64,000 nt of DNA from Cryptomeria japonica (Eukaryota; Streptophyta; Pinopsida; Cupressales; Cupressaceae), in NCBI RefSeq assembly GCF_030272615.1, contig NC_081414.1, positions 663,088,938-663,152,937 on the forward strand, in the 5' to 3' direction. The notes under the pieces are model-generated. The model was not told where the DNA came from. It did not search any database and worked only from the letters and a program-made list of their open reading frames with translations. A program made the translations under genes and the position numbers. Position 1 is the stretch's first letter. Every line of letters begins with the position of its first letter. Positions 1 through 11,624 of the stretch are shown here, piece after piece.

Positions 1-590
1 CATTATTTCGTGCAAGTCTTCTTCTAGTCTGTACACCGTCATTTTTATTTCCTATAATCTTATCTTTCGAGTGATTTTTCTACACATATCTATTAGGGGT
101 CTTGTTGGGTGCCTCTTCCTATTCACTTTATAATTGTACTTCATCTTCATCATAGGAGATATCATACCGGTTTACTTGTGTTTGTCTATCTTTATGCAAA
201 TCTTCATCAATTATTACATGCACACTCTCAATGAGTCTTCTCAGTCTTTTGTTGTAGCATTTGTAGGCCTTGTTATGAGTTGAGTAACCCAAGAAAATAC
301 CTTCATCAATCCTAGAATCAAAACCACCTAAACCATCTTCATCTCTCTTGATGAAGCATTTACTTCCAAACACTTTGAAGTGTTTGACTGATGGATTTCG
401 GTCATACCATAATTCATAAGGTGGCATTCTGCTATTTACTCTCAGCTGAACCTAGTTCAATGTATATACAACAATATGAACTGCTTCCTTCTAGTATATA
501 TCCAGTATGTTTGCCTCATTTAACATTGTTCTCGCCATCTCCTTGACAATTTGATGTTTCCTTTCTACAACACCATTTTTTTGCGGTGTC
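1..590 (-). pseudogene. Element A: integrase C-terminal half and linker toward RT
   Basis: Read on the minus strand, this begins with the Copia integrase signature that contains QKNGVVER, continues through the PPYELW and FGSKCFIKRDE block and the EGIFLGYS motif of the integrase C-terminal region, and ends in the KNHSKDKIIG linker before RT. The best open stretch is 128-427. It is the direct continuation of the integrase core at 47678-47873: the upstream half ends RQYSAPR and this half starts TPQKNG, the normal join in this family. Stops occur around 461-463 and in 1-127. The frame continues past position 1. Confidence 0.85.
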
Positions 591-930
591 TCTTAGATAG
601 CTCAAATAACTAGAGGACAACCGAGAGGGGGGGTGAATCAATTGTCACTGGATTATAGAACTTTAAGCATTTAAATCCTTATTACTGGAACACATAAACT
701 CAATACCAGAATGTATAAACCAAATACTGGAATACATGACTGTAGCGTCCTAAAATTGCAACACTTGCAATTTCGACTGCATTTGGGTCTTCACGATGGC
801 GACACAACACTGAACCTGAATGGAGACCCCGAAACTTGCTCATGACACCAAAAACTGCATTTTTCCAGCACCCTGGCCTAATCCTCCTTGCACCCTGCTG
901 TCCTAGGAGGTGGGACTAGAGCGCCCAACA

Positions 931-970
931 CCCTGGTCCTTCAGGACCAGGGCGCCCAGCGCCCTGGTCC
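931..970 (+). other. Pair of overlapping perfect hairpins in the solo LTR
   Basis: CCCTGGTCCT (931-940) pairs with AGGACCAGGG (943-952) across a 2-base loop. The overlapping arm GGACCAGGGCGC (944-955) also pairs perfectly with GCGCCCTGGTCC (959-970) across a 3-base loop. The two stems share 944-952, so only one can form at a time. The block lies about 125 bases upstream of the TATA box. A third hairpin, AAATTGCAA/TTGCAATTT, sits at 753-773. Confidence 0.75.
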
Positions 971-1093
971 CTGGCCCTATTTTGGGCCCGGTCTCCTATG
1001 GGACTTCGGGCCTTTTTGTTTGCAAATTGGAAAATTATCTTTCCTGGTCGGCCTAAGGTCGGGAAAATCAGTCTTTTAACCCTAATTGGCAAG

Positions 1094-1100
1094 TATATAA
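1094..1100 (+). promoter_or_regulatory. TATA box (TATATAA) of the solo LTR
   Basis: TATATAA lies about 350 bases into the solo LTR, just after the GC-rich hairpin block, followed by a CT-rich stretch typical of the start of the transcribed region. This is a sequence match only; use as a promoter is inferred. Confidence 0.55.
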
Positions 1101-3061
1101 ACTACTTTTCCTCTCTCATTTGAGGAGGATGGGAAAAAGGTGGAAACAATATTCAAACATTCAAGCATTCAAGAATTCAAGCATTCCTTCAAGCAATTGA
1201 TCATTCTAAGTCTCCATTCAAGGCTAAGTGTAGCATTCAAGACAAGGATTCAACCATTGAAGAGGAGATCACTTACAACACATTACATGCTACAACATAC
1301 AACATACAACAAACAACAACATCTATACCTTCGCATATAAGGATACAAACATCCTTACAACAAGGTATTAGTACTTGTTTTACATTACAGACATTTACAT
1401 TTACAGCATTTCTCATTTCTTGGTTAATTCCAAAACTGGGGTTTGACCTAAAGGCAAACCCCTAATCCCTAACCCCCCAATCGTCTTCGCTTTTCTGTGT
1501 GTAGGTTGCAGGTACGCGGCTGAAATTGAAGATCTGGAATCCTTGTGTAGAGACGAACAGATCCCCCTTCGTTTCGCGGATTTTTCGGAGGACCGTGTGC
1601 ACGCCGGGCGCCATCGTCCCGTCAACTTTTGCTCAAATTTGCAGGACAGCGCCGTATCGACATTTTACAGCTAATTCCAGGTCCGCAGCTTCATCCTATA
1701 TCCCTATCTCAGTTTATAAGCGAATCTTTCTCACTTTCTATGCATTCCTAGCTTAATTCTTCTATCAACATTCTTTACAAAAGAGGGTAGCCTTGCTGTC
1801 TTAACCCTTGAAACTCATTTAGCATCCAATCTTGCATTGTGAGGGATTGGATCTTGTGGGTTTCAACCCCTCTTTTGAATGTAAAGTCTCCCAAGTGAAA
1901 ACCATCAACCCTAGGGACTCTCCCTTCTCTCTCCTCGGAGTTGGGGAGGGGAGGACGACTAGGGTTCGATCATTTTTCTGCTTTACAATGACATAGCAAT
2001 TAAACATAGACATAAATCATAGAACAATTATCATCCATCCAAAACACATGACACCAAGATTTGTACGTGGAAAACCCTGTAAAGGGAAAGACCATGGTGG
2101 GAAGCCTACCCATAGTTAGTTAATACTTCTATAGTAAGTATGTGATTACAATATGAGGTTCCTGCACATGTATAAAGGACAACATCCTAGAGCACACTGC
2201 TCATCACAAAAAGGAGTCTCACTAACTACAAAAACATTGGACTACAATCCAGAATGAAGAGTGAACTGAAAGTATAGAATCTCCTAAGCCTGAGTACAGT
2301 TCTAGTTAAGCTCAATACTAGAGGCCTTAAACCCCTCTTACAAACCCAATTTGATCACCTATGATCAACCAAACCTTTTTCATATGATTACAACATTATT
2401 TTCACACAGATAATCATATAACCTTGACCTGTATATCATACATAGAGATCTTACATCATATTTATACCAACCTAGGACCTAAACAATTAGGTCGGCCACC
2501 AAAAAGATAATACAACAAGTTCACAACATAAACCCACAATCAAATGATCAACCAAGTTGGCTTAGGCTGAAAACAATGTAAACAAATCATTAAATCCCAC
2601 CAGTAACGCATCAAAAACATCCTCCAACATGTTACAAAAACTGCTCCATAACCTAGATAACACCAGACCCAAAATAGGTCACTATAAACCAAATCCAACA
2701 CCACCAATGAACTAGAATGTGAACATGATAACCAACAGCATCCTGAAAGCCATCTAGAAGCCACACCAACACCACTTATCATGTGCATCAAAAGATCTTC
2801 AACAAAGCTCTGCCGGTAAAACCCTTACCCATGACCAAAAGGCTTACTAGAACAAATGATAGCTCTCGAGTCATCAAATCCTGAACCAACTAATTGTGAT
2901 ACACATTTGAATAGCATGAATGACAGATCCAAACCAATTCCATGAACCAAAGCATACCAGATCCTACCGAAAACCGGTAAACAACCAAAACAATCAGTGT
3001 TTCCATAAATGATAAAACATCAATACAACACATAATCAATTCCTCCAAATTTCCAATAATA

Positions 3062-3072
3062 TCCCCTTTTGG
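3062..3072 (-). other. Element B polypurine tract
   Basis: On the minus strand this reads CCAAAAGGGGA immediately before the 3' LTR start TATTATTGG. Position and composition fit the plus-strand primer of LTR retrotransposons. The stretch 3073-3383 between it and the end of RNase H is non-coding and purine-rich on the minus strand. Confidence 0.7.
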
Positions 3073-3383
3073 CATTGATGGCAACACTAGATGTGAAAAA
3101 AATCCAAGTGCAAAGAAATGCCAAACATGTCTCCCCCAATGGAAGACAACCATCAATCTCCCAAACTCTCTTTTGACTGATATTCTATTAAGCTCTTCTT
3201 TTCACATATATCTATCCCCCATTGACATCAATGCCAAAAATATGACATAAACATCAAAGAAAAATCATAAATCCTCTGAATCTTATAGATGACTACTCCC
3301 CTTGAGTAGTAGCACTCCTACATCAATCCAGAATGAGTAATAACTCTGATAATGCATACCAGACTGATGCCAATCAACATCAC

Positions 3384-4411
3384 TCAAGTCTCTGCCAGAG
3401 GGTTAGAAACCCCCAATCTATCGCTGAAGTACTCAAATGATTCTTTAGGCAAAGGTTTAGTGAAAATGTCTGTAATCTTCTCTTTAGTGTTCACATAAAC
3501 TAGTTTGACTTCATTTGCTTCCACCTTCTTCTTTAGAAAGTTATACTTGATAGATATGTGCTTTGTCTTAGAATGAAATATTAGGTTCTTTGATATATCA
3601 ATAACAGCAGAGTTATCACGGTGAATAACTACCAATTCATTACAATCCACCATTATATCCTTCAACATTTTCTTCATCCATAGAACTTGTGTATAGTTAG
3701 TAGTAGCAACAACATACTCAGCTTCAGCGGTAGATAAAGAAGTGAATGACTACTTCTTGCTGATCCATGAAACAATTTTATTTCCAACAAAGAAAGCTCC
3801 ACCGAATGTGCTTTTTTAGTCATCAACATCTCCAACCCAATCTGCATTTGTATATGCACATAATGTAAAGTCATCATTTTTAGGATACCACAAACCATAC
3901 TTAGTTGTCCCCTACAAATACCTGAAATCCTTTTCATTGCACTCTCATGATTTTCTCTAGGATCACTTTGATATCTTGATATAATACAAACCGCATTCAT
4001 TATATTTGGTCTAGTTTGAGTCAGATATAACAAACCACCAATCATAGACTTGTACCTAGTAGGATTTGTCGATGTAGATGCATCATTCTTTGTCAATTTC
4101 TCACTTGTAACCATAGGGGTACTAACCGGTTTACAATTTTTCATAAAAAATTTATTCAACAACTCTCTAGCATACATAATTTGATAGATGAAAATATCTT
4201 TATCAATTTGAGTAATCTACAAACCTAAGAAAAACATTGTCTTCCCAATCATAGACATCTCAAATTCATTCTTCATATTGTTAGAGAATTCCATACACAA
4301 CTTATCTTCACCTCCAAAAATGATATCATCAACAAAGACCTCAATGATTAATATATCATCATCAATGATCTTATAATATAAATTACTATTAGCATTACCT
4401 TCAATGAAATT
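3384..4411 (-). pseudogene. Element B: RT C-terminal half and RNase H
   Basis: On the minus strand the frame opens with the NLYYKI segment, carries the RT active-site block FVDDIIF, the STPM motif, the Copia signature YKSMIGGLLYLTQTRPNI, and the RNase H tail ending KITDIFTKPLPKE. It is the in-frame continuation of the RT half at 27249-27600. A frameshift near 3915 throws the middle of RNase H out of frame before it resumes at 3677-3384, and a TAG-type stop sits near 4217. Comparison with D (11804-13241) shows the intact pattern. Confidence 0.87.
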
Positions 4412-4820
4412 TGTTGGGATCCAAGAACACTGAGAGGGGGGGTGAATCAATGTTCTGCCAGTATGAACAGTTTTTATCCTTATACCATACACATATAAAC
4501 CAGTAAATAAATAAACATATAACAAGAAGAAAATAAACCATCCACATAACTGAACACCATAACACACAAAATTTATACATGGAAAACCTCAAAGAGGAAA
4601 AACCATGGTGGGATTTGTGATCCACAATATCAGTTCACTGGCCATATGAAAAGATATTACATATAATAGGTGTCTACACATGCAAGAAGGCACACTGCCT
4701 AAAGCATATTGCTCATCACTAAAAAGCCTCACTGATTACAAGCTTTCTGCTAAAGTAAATTACTGAAAATGAACTCAAGAATGCATCTGCTATACCAAAT
4801 AGAGTTCTGGTTCTGGCTCT

Positions 4821-5823
4821 ACTCTGGCACTTTGGAGTATCAGCAACATTCACCAACAAGCAAGTGACTTATGCATAGTCACTGGTATCTGGTACACTGG
4901 CAGGATATAATGATCACCGACACTTTGAAGGGTATGGAAGACACTTGGTTATGTCAAAGACATCGTGTGGACACCTTGTCTTGGAATTTTATTTATTGGT
5001 ATATTCGTATTTGCATATTTGTTGTTACCGGCAAATAGGTCCAGGTTACACCGACAGGTTTATCTTTTCCAGATCAGCATGGCATGCTATTGAGATGACT
5101 TATTGTTGTTGTAAATGCATTAAGCTGACATGGTGAATCGGTTATTGCATCAGGTATTAATTAATTTGTAAATTAATTTTATTGTATTATCCTTTAGATC
5201 TGACCTACTAAAATTGGTCTTAGGGTATGGTATAAATGTAAGATCTTATTTGTAAGATCGAATGTGGAATGCGAAAAAGGATTGTGTGAAGGTATATGCG
5301 AGAATAAGCAGAGCTATACATGCAGACATCATTTGAAGGTTGAAGGAGGGTTTTTGTGAAGACAATTAGAACTACATTGGTACTGAATCCAGCACATGAA
5401 GATGCTATTTTGAGCAGTACATTCTTATTGGATTTAACCATCCAATTGTAGTTAGTGTGACTCCCATTTTGTGATTGAGTAGTGAGCTCTAGGCACTTGG
5501 CCTTTTGGCATGTGCAGACCCCATTTGTATACACTTACTATTAGTAGTAGTATCATCTGATTGTGGGTAAGGTTTCCCACCATGATTTTTCCCTTTACAA
5601 GGTTTCCACGTACAAATATTGGTGTTATGTGTTGTGGATGACTTTGTCTTTTTGTTTCATGCATTAATCCTTACCGGTATTGCAATTAACTGTCAAAACT
5701 GTCTACTGACATATTAGACTGGTTTACTAGTTTAAGCATTAAGTTGGTTAAGTTGTTTTTGGTTTGAATTTATTTGACAACTAATTCACCTCCCCCCCTC
5801 TCATTTGTCTCCGGGACCTAACA
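4821..5823 (+). repeat. Element D 5' LTR, truncated at its start
   Basis: It matches the 3' LTR from position 13676 on, so the first 61 bases are absent. The join to C sequence falls in ACTCTG, a 6-base stretch common to both partners. It ends GGGACCTAACA, directly before the primer site. A TATAAAT box at 5231-5237 has its twin at 14076-14082 in the 3' LTR. Confidence 0.88.
5231..5237 (+). promoter_or_regulatory. TATA box (TATAAAT) of element D
   Basis: TATAAAT lies in the 5' LTR about 590 bases before its end and is conserved at 14076-14082 in the 3' LTR. The position fits the U3/R boundary of a Copia promoter. Function is inferred. Confidence 0.5.
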
Positions 5824-5825
5824 AT

Positions 5826-5837
5826 TGGTATCAGAGC
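5826..5837 (+). other. Element D primer binding site (initiator-Met tRNA type)
   Basis: TGGTATCAGAGC lies 2 bases after the 5' LTR end. This is the standard plant Copia primer site, complementary to the 3' end of initiator-Met tRNA. Confidence 0.88.
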
Positions 5838-5879
5838 TTAGTCCTCTTTTGCAGAAGTTTAACAGCTTGAGGAGATCCA

Positions 5880-6961
5880 ATGTCTACTAACTATTTCAAG
5901 AAGGACAGTCCTAAAATTGATGGAACCAACTATGGCATATGGAAGATTAGAATGGAGACACATCTAAATTGCATTGGAAAGGACATCTGGGATGTTACAA
6001 AGAATGGTTATACTACTCCTACTTAGATTCATCCCAATCCACCTAACTTGACTAAAGATGAAGAAAATGATTGCAAAGCAAGAGAAGCACTTTTGAGCGC
6101 ATTATTTGATCAGCAAATCATGGGACTATCAGATAGGCCTAGTGCTAAAGCTATTTGGGATCATTTGGAAACACTGAGTGAAGGAGAATCCATAGTCAAA
6201 ATTGCAAAACTTGAAAGCTTTCAGGTCAGGTATGAACATCTGAAAATGGAAGAAGATGAAAGGATTTCTACTTTTATGGAAAGAGTAAATGAGATTGTTT
6301 TGGGTATTAAATGTTGTGGAGGAACCTTAAGTGAGGATGAAATTGTTTCAAAAGTTTTAAGAGGATTGCCACCAACATATCAAATGAAATTCACTTCTAT
6401 AAATGAGTTAAGAACAATGCCTAATACATCAGTAACTAGGGATACATTGATTGGAAAACTTTCAACTTTTGAAAAAGAAAAATTTGGTCTTGTTGCTACT
6501 ATAAAGACAGATTTAGCTTTAAAGCATCAACATCATTTGCACCATCATTTGAAAAATCAGATTGGAAAGCCTTTTATGCAAGAGAACTTGAAGAAAGCAG
6601 GAAAGAAAATGAAGAACTTGAAGAACTTGAAGCACTATTTGCAAGGAAAATGCCTAAAGGTCCAGTTGGAAGTAAGTATGAAGGTAAAGCACCCTTTAAA
6701 TATTTTAACTGCAATAAGATTGGTCATATGGCTTCAAGATTCCCTGATAGACATGCTAGACTAAGAGAAGAAGCTAGAAGAACATACAAGCCTAACCCTG
6801 AATATCAAAGATACAGATTTAAGACGAATAAAGACAAATCTTGTTACATTGTTGATGAAGGAGTGACTAATGATTCTGATGAGGATCCGGTAGACAATGG
6901 ATGGGTTTTTGTTGCTATAACAGAAGATCAACCAACACCTACTGCTCAACCGGTAGAATAG
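5880..6961 (+). pseudogene. Element D gag (capsid/nucleocapsid), broken
   Basis: The start ATG at 5880 lies 42 bases after the primer site and opens a UBN2-type Copia gag: an N-terminal IDGTNYGIWKIRME block, the helical domain through FMERVNEIVLGI and the LPPTYQ segment, a Glu/Lys-rich linker, and a single CCHC-type knuckle at about 6700-6740. Two knuckle cysteines are lost (YFNCNKIGHMASRF, where CFNC...RC is expected). There is a TAG stop at 6024 and a frameshift between about 6500 and 6650. The frame then runs to a TAG at 6959 just before protease. The order and content match B's gag at 45305-46378. Confidence 0.9.
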
Positions 6962-8602
6962 GCCTTGGCAGCTAAAATTGAAGTAAAGGATGAGTGGATC
7001 ATTGATTCAGGATGCTCACATCATATGACAGGAGATAAAGGTAAATTTTTTAACTTTGAAGAATACAATGGAGGCTTAGTAAGATTTGGAGATGATAAAG
7101 CTTGTTTGATCAAAGGTAAGGGTACAATATCTCTTGATGGTAAGAATAATACTGACAATGTCTTCTATGTTGAAGGATTAAAGAATAATATTTTGAGTGT
7201 TGGTCAATTAGTTGAGAAAGGATTTCAGTTACAATTCAAAAATGGAAAATGCAAAATCATGAATAGAACTGGTTTGGAAATTGCAACTGGTAATCAGACT
7301 AGAGGTAATATCTTTCATTTGAATAATAGTGAAAATACATGCTTAATTGCACATATTAATGAAAGTTGGATATGGCATAAGAGACTCTGTCATGTAAAAT
7401 TTGATTGCATGATGAAAATCAGTACTATTAAGGCAATTAGAGATTTACCTAAAATTGTCAAACCTCACAATACAGTATGTAAGGAATGTCAATTTGGAAA
7501 ACAAGTTAGAGCTAGTTTCAAAAGTATTCCAGAAAAATCCAATAATGCTCTTGATTTAATTCATACTATTTTATGTGGTCTAGCTAGAACTAAAAGCCTA
7601 CAAGGTGATAGATATTTCATGTTAATCATTGATGACTATTCTAGAATGTGTTGGGTTACTTTTCTCAGAGAAAAATCAGAAGCACTTGGAAAGTTCAAAC
7701 TGTTCAAAGCTATGATAGAAAATGAAACCAGTAAGAAAATCAAATGTCTAAGATTAGATCAAGGAGGAGAATTTACATCTAAGGAATTTAATACATTCTG
7801 TGAAGTAAATAGAATCAGAAGACAACTAACAACACCTTAGACACCACAGCAAAATGGAATTGTTGAAAGGAAAAACATAACTATCTTGGATGCAGCAAGA
7901 AGTATGTTATCAGAAGAAAACCTACCACATGTATATTGGAGAGAGGCAGTAAGTACAATGGTCTATACATTCAACAAAGTTCACATCAAAGTTGAAACCG
8001 GTAAGACCCCTCATGAACTATGGTTTGGTATTACTCCTACTCTTAAATATTTCAAAATTTTTGGAAGTAAATGCTATATCAGAAGAGATGAGTATATTGG
8101 CAAATTTGATCCTAGAAGTGATGAAGGTATATTTCTTGGTTATTCATCTAAGAGCAAGGCATATAGATGTTTTAACAAAAGATTGCAGAAAATTGTTGAA
8201 AGTACAAATGTAAAGTTTGATGAACAATTCAGAGGAACTTCAAGGTATATAGACTCTGAACGAGCAACAGAAATTTTGACAAATGAACCTACACTGAATC
8301 CACCGGTACAGAATGAAGATCCAATTACCCCGATATCATCTGAAAATTCCACAATAACTGAGGAATAGCAGCAAACAAAGACACCTCGGTATGTAAAACT
8401 GAATCATTCTAAAGATCAGATAATTAGAAACAAGTACAAAGGAGTTATGACAAGAGGAAGATTGGAAAATGAAGAGGTATGTATCAGTTCTCAAATTGAA
8501 CCATCATTAGTTAATGAGGTTAATGAAGCATGTGAAGATAAATATTGGATTAAAGCTATGGAAGAAGAATTGGAACAAATTGAGAAGAATAACACTTGGA
8601 CA
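6962..8602 (+). pseudogene. Element D protease and integrase
   Basis: The aspartic protease motif WIIDSGCSHHM is at about 6990-7025. The GAG-pre-integrase zinc-binding region follows (WIWHKRLCHVKF with CKECQFGK), then the integrase catalytic core with the YFMLIIDDYSR block (first Asp), the RLDQGGEFTS block (second Asp) and the TPQQNGIVERKN block (Glu). The C-terminal FGSKCYIRRDE and EGIFLGYSSKSKAYRC region ends near 8368. TAG stops are at 7838 and 8366; comparison with B shows that the second replaces a residue inside the linker. The frame runs on through NNTWT at 8602, where the LINE interrupts it. Confidence 0.92.
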
Positions 8603-8604
8603 TT

Positions 8605-9701
8605 CTCCCCCCCTCCCCCCCTCCTATAAATCCTTTCTGGTCTAAAGATTGGTTAAAAGGTCTCACTCCCAAAATCAATTTTTTCTTCATGACTATCCTC
8701 CAAAATAAGATCCTTACTGTTGACAATCTAAAATGCAGAGGTTTTGCCCTTCCAAATAGGTGTGTGTTGTTCTTTCAAGAGGAAGAGTCAGTGGACCATC
8801 TTGCCTCCACTATTCCTTCTCAGCCTCTGTTTGGGAAAGTTTCCTCAAGAGCTTTAGTTTAGCTTGGGTGTTTCCTAGTAACATCAGAGATTTGTTCTCC
8901 TCCTGGAAAATTCAATGGACTAACTCTTTTCTGAGATGTATGTGGCAGCTCTCTCTTCCTCACATTTTGTGGGGTTTTTGGAAAGAAAGAAACAATCGAA
9001 TATTTAGGGATGTGTCCCTAAAACAAGACACTGTTTTTCAGAAAATTCAAAGGGCTATCCAGGAAAATATGGGAATCATGGAGGTTTCTTGTTACTCAAA
9101 TAACTCCTTGGAGTCAAATATCTTAAGAGCGTGGAATATGAAGATCACTGATGGTCCTAATCTCAACTACAATAAAAGGCTTGAAGCTAAATGGCAAACT
9201 CCTCCCCAAGGCTGGCTCAAAATCAATTTCGATGGTGCAGCCAAAGGAAATCTAGGTCCTTTAGGCTGTGGATCTATTCTTAGAGATAACAGAGGCATTT
9301 ACAAAGGTATGATTGTTGTCCCTATTGGTACTCAAACCAATCATAAAGTGGAAGCCATGGCAGCCCTTCAAGGCATTATCTTAGCCAAAAAATGGAACTG
9401 CCCCTATCTTTGGATAGAAGGGGACTCCAATAATATAATTAAGTGCCTCAATGGGACTTCAAAGCCCTCATGGTTGATTCACAATATAATTATTTCTGCT
9501 ATTGACATCATTAGAACCTTTAAAAAATGCCATATATCCCATATCTATCGGGAGGCCAACTATTCTGCTGATTGGGCTGTAAATGTGGCGGTTAAGAATG
9601 AGACTATTACCACGTGGATGGGTGAGAGCGGTCTCCCTGAAGATGTCAGACAAATCATAATTGATGAAAGATATCGAAGTACCCCAAAGACTCTTTATTG
9701 A
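8605..9701 (+). pseudogene. LINE polyprotein C-terminus: RT zinc-binding region and RNase H
   Basis: The first part (about 8630-8830) resembles the zf-RVT region of plant L1-type LINEs, with the W(S)KDWLKGLTPKINFFF pattern and an EEESVDHL stretch. A one-base shift near 8780-8830 moves it to the frame used by the rest. From about 9200 it is a type-I RNase H of the plant RVT_3 kind: GWLKINFDGAAKGN (first Asp), CGSILRDNRG, HKVEAMAALQG (Glu), WIEGDSNNIIK (Asp), and SHIYREANYSADWA (His/Asp region). The frame ends at TGA 9699-9701. The RNase H active-site residues look intact, although the element is dead. Confidence 0.88.
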
Positions 9702-9915
9702 CAGGGTAATTATGAAAAGTACTGATGTAAGCACTTCGAGTTACTTCTATAATGAGAAAATCACTCATTATAACATCAAAGCCAGCAAAACTTGTTTTAT
9801 AATCTATTAGATCTTTAAGGTCACACATGCTTTCTGGGTATTTGTTTTAGCTCCGAAAAGCACTCTGTTTTACCAGTTCTGTAAATTTCAAAATTTGGCT
9901 GTGAGAAACGACACC

Positions 9916-11624
9916 ATGGGTGGAAATAGGAGACGATATGAGCCAAGTAATTGCAAGGAGTGGAAACAGAAAGAAGAGGTGTGGGAAATTTTGCAGAAGG
10001 GTCATCTTTCAAGCTTCATAGAGAGACTCCACGACCATGATGGAATGGTAACTAGCCTCTTCTACAAAAATTGGAAGAAGGGCATGCTAAAAATGGGTGA
10101 CCAAATGGTGGAAATTGATGAAGACTTAATAGCTAAAGCTACGGGTCTCAACAGGGAGGGCTGCAACTTCTACAGAGACAGGAAGGTCAGCAGGGAAGCC
10201 ATTGAAAGGTACCTAGTTACAGAGAAAGAGAAAAAAAGATTGGTAAAGTTGAGCAAAACCTATTACCCACCTAGGGCTTTTGCAAAACCTTGACGGGAAA
10301 TTCTCTTTGTTTTAATGCGGTATATAACTCTAGATGGTAGGTTTATGAAAGTCTATGGGTAAACCATTTTAGGCATAATGATAAGGTGAATTTTCCTTAC
10401 TTCTTGCTCTACTCAATGAATGCCTCCCTAAAAGCCCACAAAGAAAATCCTCGGGGCGATACCGCAATGCACCAAGGTCTTATGGTCCTCATTTATGACC
10501 ATTTAAAGGCCAGTCAAATCAACCGGATGTAGCTCTCTGTGGACTCTGAGGAAGATATGTCTGATTCTGAATTTTCAAAGGAGGAGGAGGAGGATAATGA
10601 TTCCTTGACTGATAATGAGGATAGCTCTGATGATTTAGAGTATGAGAGTAGTAAGAAGAGGAAATCAAGACCCTCTTCTTCTAAGAGCAAAAAACTTCAA
10701 AGCGAACCCTTGATTAGCATCTCTTCGGAAGAAGAGGACTCTGATTTTTCTGAGGAGAAGAAGAACCCTAAGGGGTTGCTAAAGAAGAAAAGTAAAAACC
10801 AAGCCCAGACCCAGAAAAAGCATAAGAAAATAGAGGAGATTGGCAAGGAACTGGAGGAGACTGGTAAGGAACTGGAAGATGACAAGAAAACTAGGACCCT
10901 GGAGGCCGAGCATAGCCTGGACATGAAGACAATGGAGGAGACTCTCAGGGCCGCTGACACTATTTCTACCCTCCATATTCCAAAAAATGAATAGGTAACC
11001 CCTGGAAAAGGGACTCCCTCATCTGGCCCTCCTCCCGAGGCCTTGAATGGTTTTATGAAAACTATTGAATGGCTTATTGATGGGTATAAGAAAGTTGTGG
11101 ACGAGTATAAAAAACTTTGCAACAGAGTCTTGATTCTAGAGACCATTAACATTGGAGAGGGGAATACAATGGTCGATTATATCAAGGATCTGAAAAACAC
11201 TATTGCTAAAGCGGAAGACATCAAAGATGCTTTTAATCCCAGGTTTGAAAAGATTGAAAAGGAGATGCTGGACAGAAAAACCCTGGCGGAAACTAGTGAA
11301 AAAACACTCTCGGACACAATCATTAAAGTGGAAAAAATTGAGGAGTGCCTTAAGAATATTATGGAGCAGAGCCTTAGCATTCTGAAAATCTTGGCCAATA
11401 ATACCCATACCCTCATCAGCAAGCTTGATGATGACAAGGAAATCCAGGAAATTGACCTGGACCCTGAAGGAACAGGGGAAGCCCAAGGTCCCAGAACCCG
11501 CACCAGAGGCAAGAGGAAGGAAAAGAAAGTGAATAAGGAGATGGAGGAGCTGAAAGCAGTCAAGGTGACCTATGATGAGCTAGTGATAAAGGCAGAGGAT
11601 CTGCTAAAGAAAATTGCTATGTAG
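9916..11624 (+). pseudogene. LINE-borne accessory gene: helical N-terminal domain, acidic linker, coiled coil
   Basis: I do not recognise this as a named protein. The best start is ATG 9916, 214 bases after the RNase H stop. Part 1 (9916 to about 10530) is a folded-looking domain rich in Trp, Tyr and Lys with the patterns EWKQKEEVWEIL, DLIAKATGLNREGC and YYPPRAFAKP. It is broken by TGA at 10291 (TGG expected) and a frameshift near 10350. Part 2 (10539-10994) is extremely acidic and Ser/Lys-rich, like a nuclear or disordered linker. Part 3 (11043-11624) is a long heptad-rich helix predicted to coil, ending in a basic GKRKEKK patch. The layout resembles the genes at 15585-18715 and 56000-58750. 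A role in LINE RNP assembly is possible but unproven. Confidence 0.6.

Larger units (their letters stand above)
741..1987 (+). mobile_element. Solo LTR, 1,247 bp, with TSD ATGAC
   Basis: The block interrupts B's 3' LTR and is absent from the paired LTR at 46435-47677, so both edges are exact. It starts TGTAGCGTCC and ends TTTACA, giving the inverted ends TGTA...TACA, and is flanked by ATGAC at 736-740 and 1988-1992. There is no internal region, so it is the product of LTR-LTR recombination. It is much more GC-rich than its surroundings around 840-1030 and has a TATA box at 1094-1100, which sets its orientation as plus. The parent family cannot be named from the LTR alone; the length and TGTA ends suggest Ty3/gypsy. 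Confidence 0.93.
592..3061 (-). repeat. Element B 3' LTR, split by a solo LTR
   Basis: This matches the 5' LTR at 46435-47677 along its length apart from the inserted block 741-1992. The shared landmarks are the GAGGGGGGG-type tract near 625-640, the ACGTGGAAAACC-like block near 2065, TATAAATATG-type sequence read on the minus strand near 2458-2466, and the terminal CCAATAATA before the polypurine tract. Without the insertion and its TSD it is about 1.22 kb, against 1.24 kb for the 5' copy. The outer boundary (589-594) has lost about 3 bases relative to expectation. Confidence 0.82.

Noticed and set aside
888-1079. Open frame inside the GC-rich part of the solo LTR
   Set aside because: It lies wholly within the LTR, over the hairpin block, with no recognisable protein motif.
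10697-11563. Minus-strand open frames across the LINE accessory gene
   Set aside because: They are antisense shadows of the acidic and coiled-coil coding sequence on the plus strand; their Ser/Phe/Leu-rich content is the mirror of GAG/AAG-rich codons.
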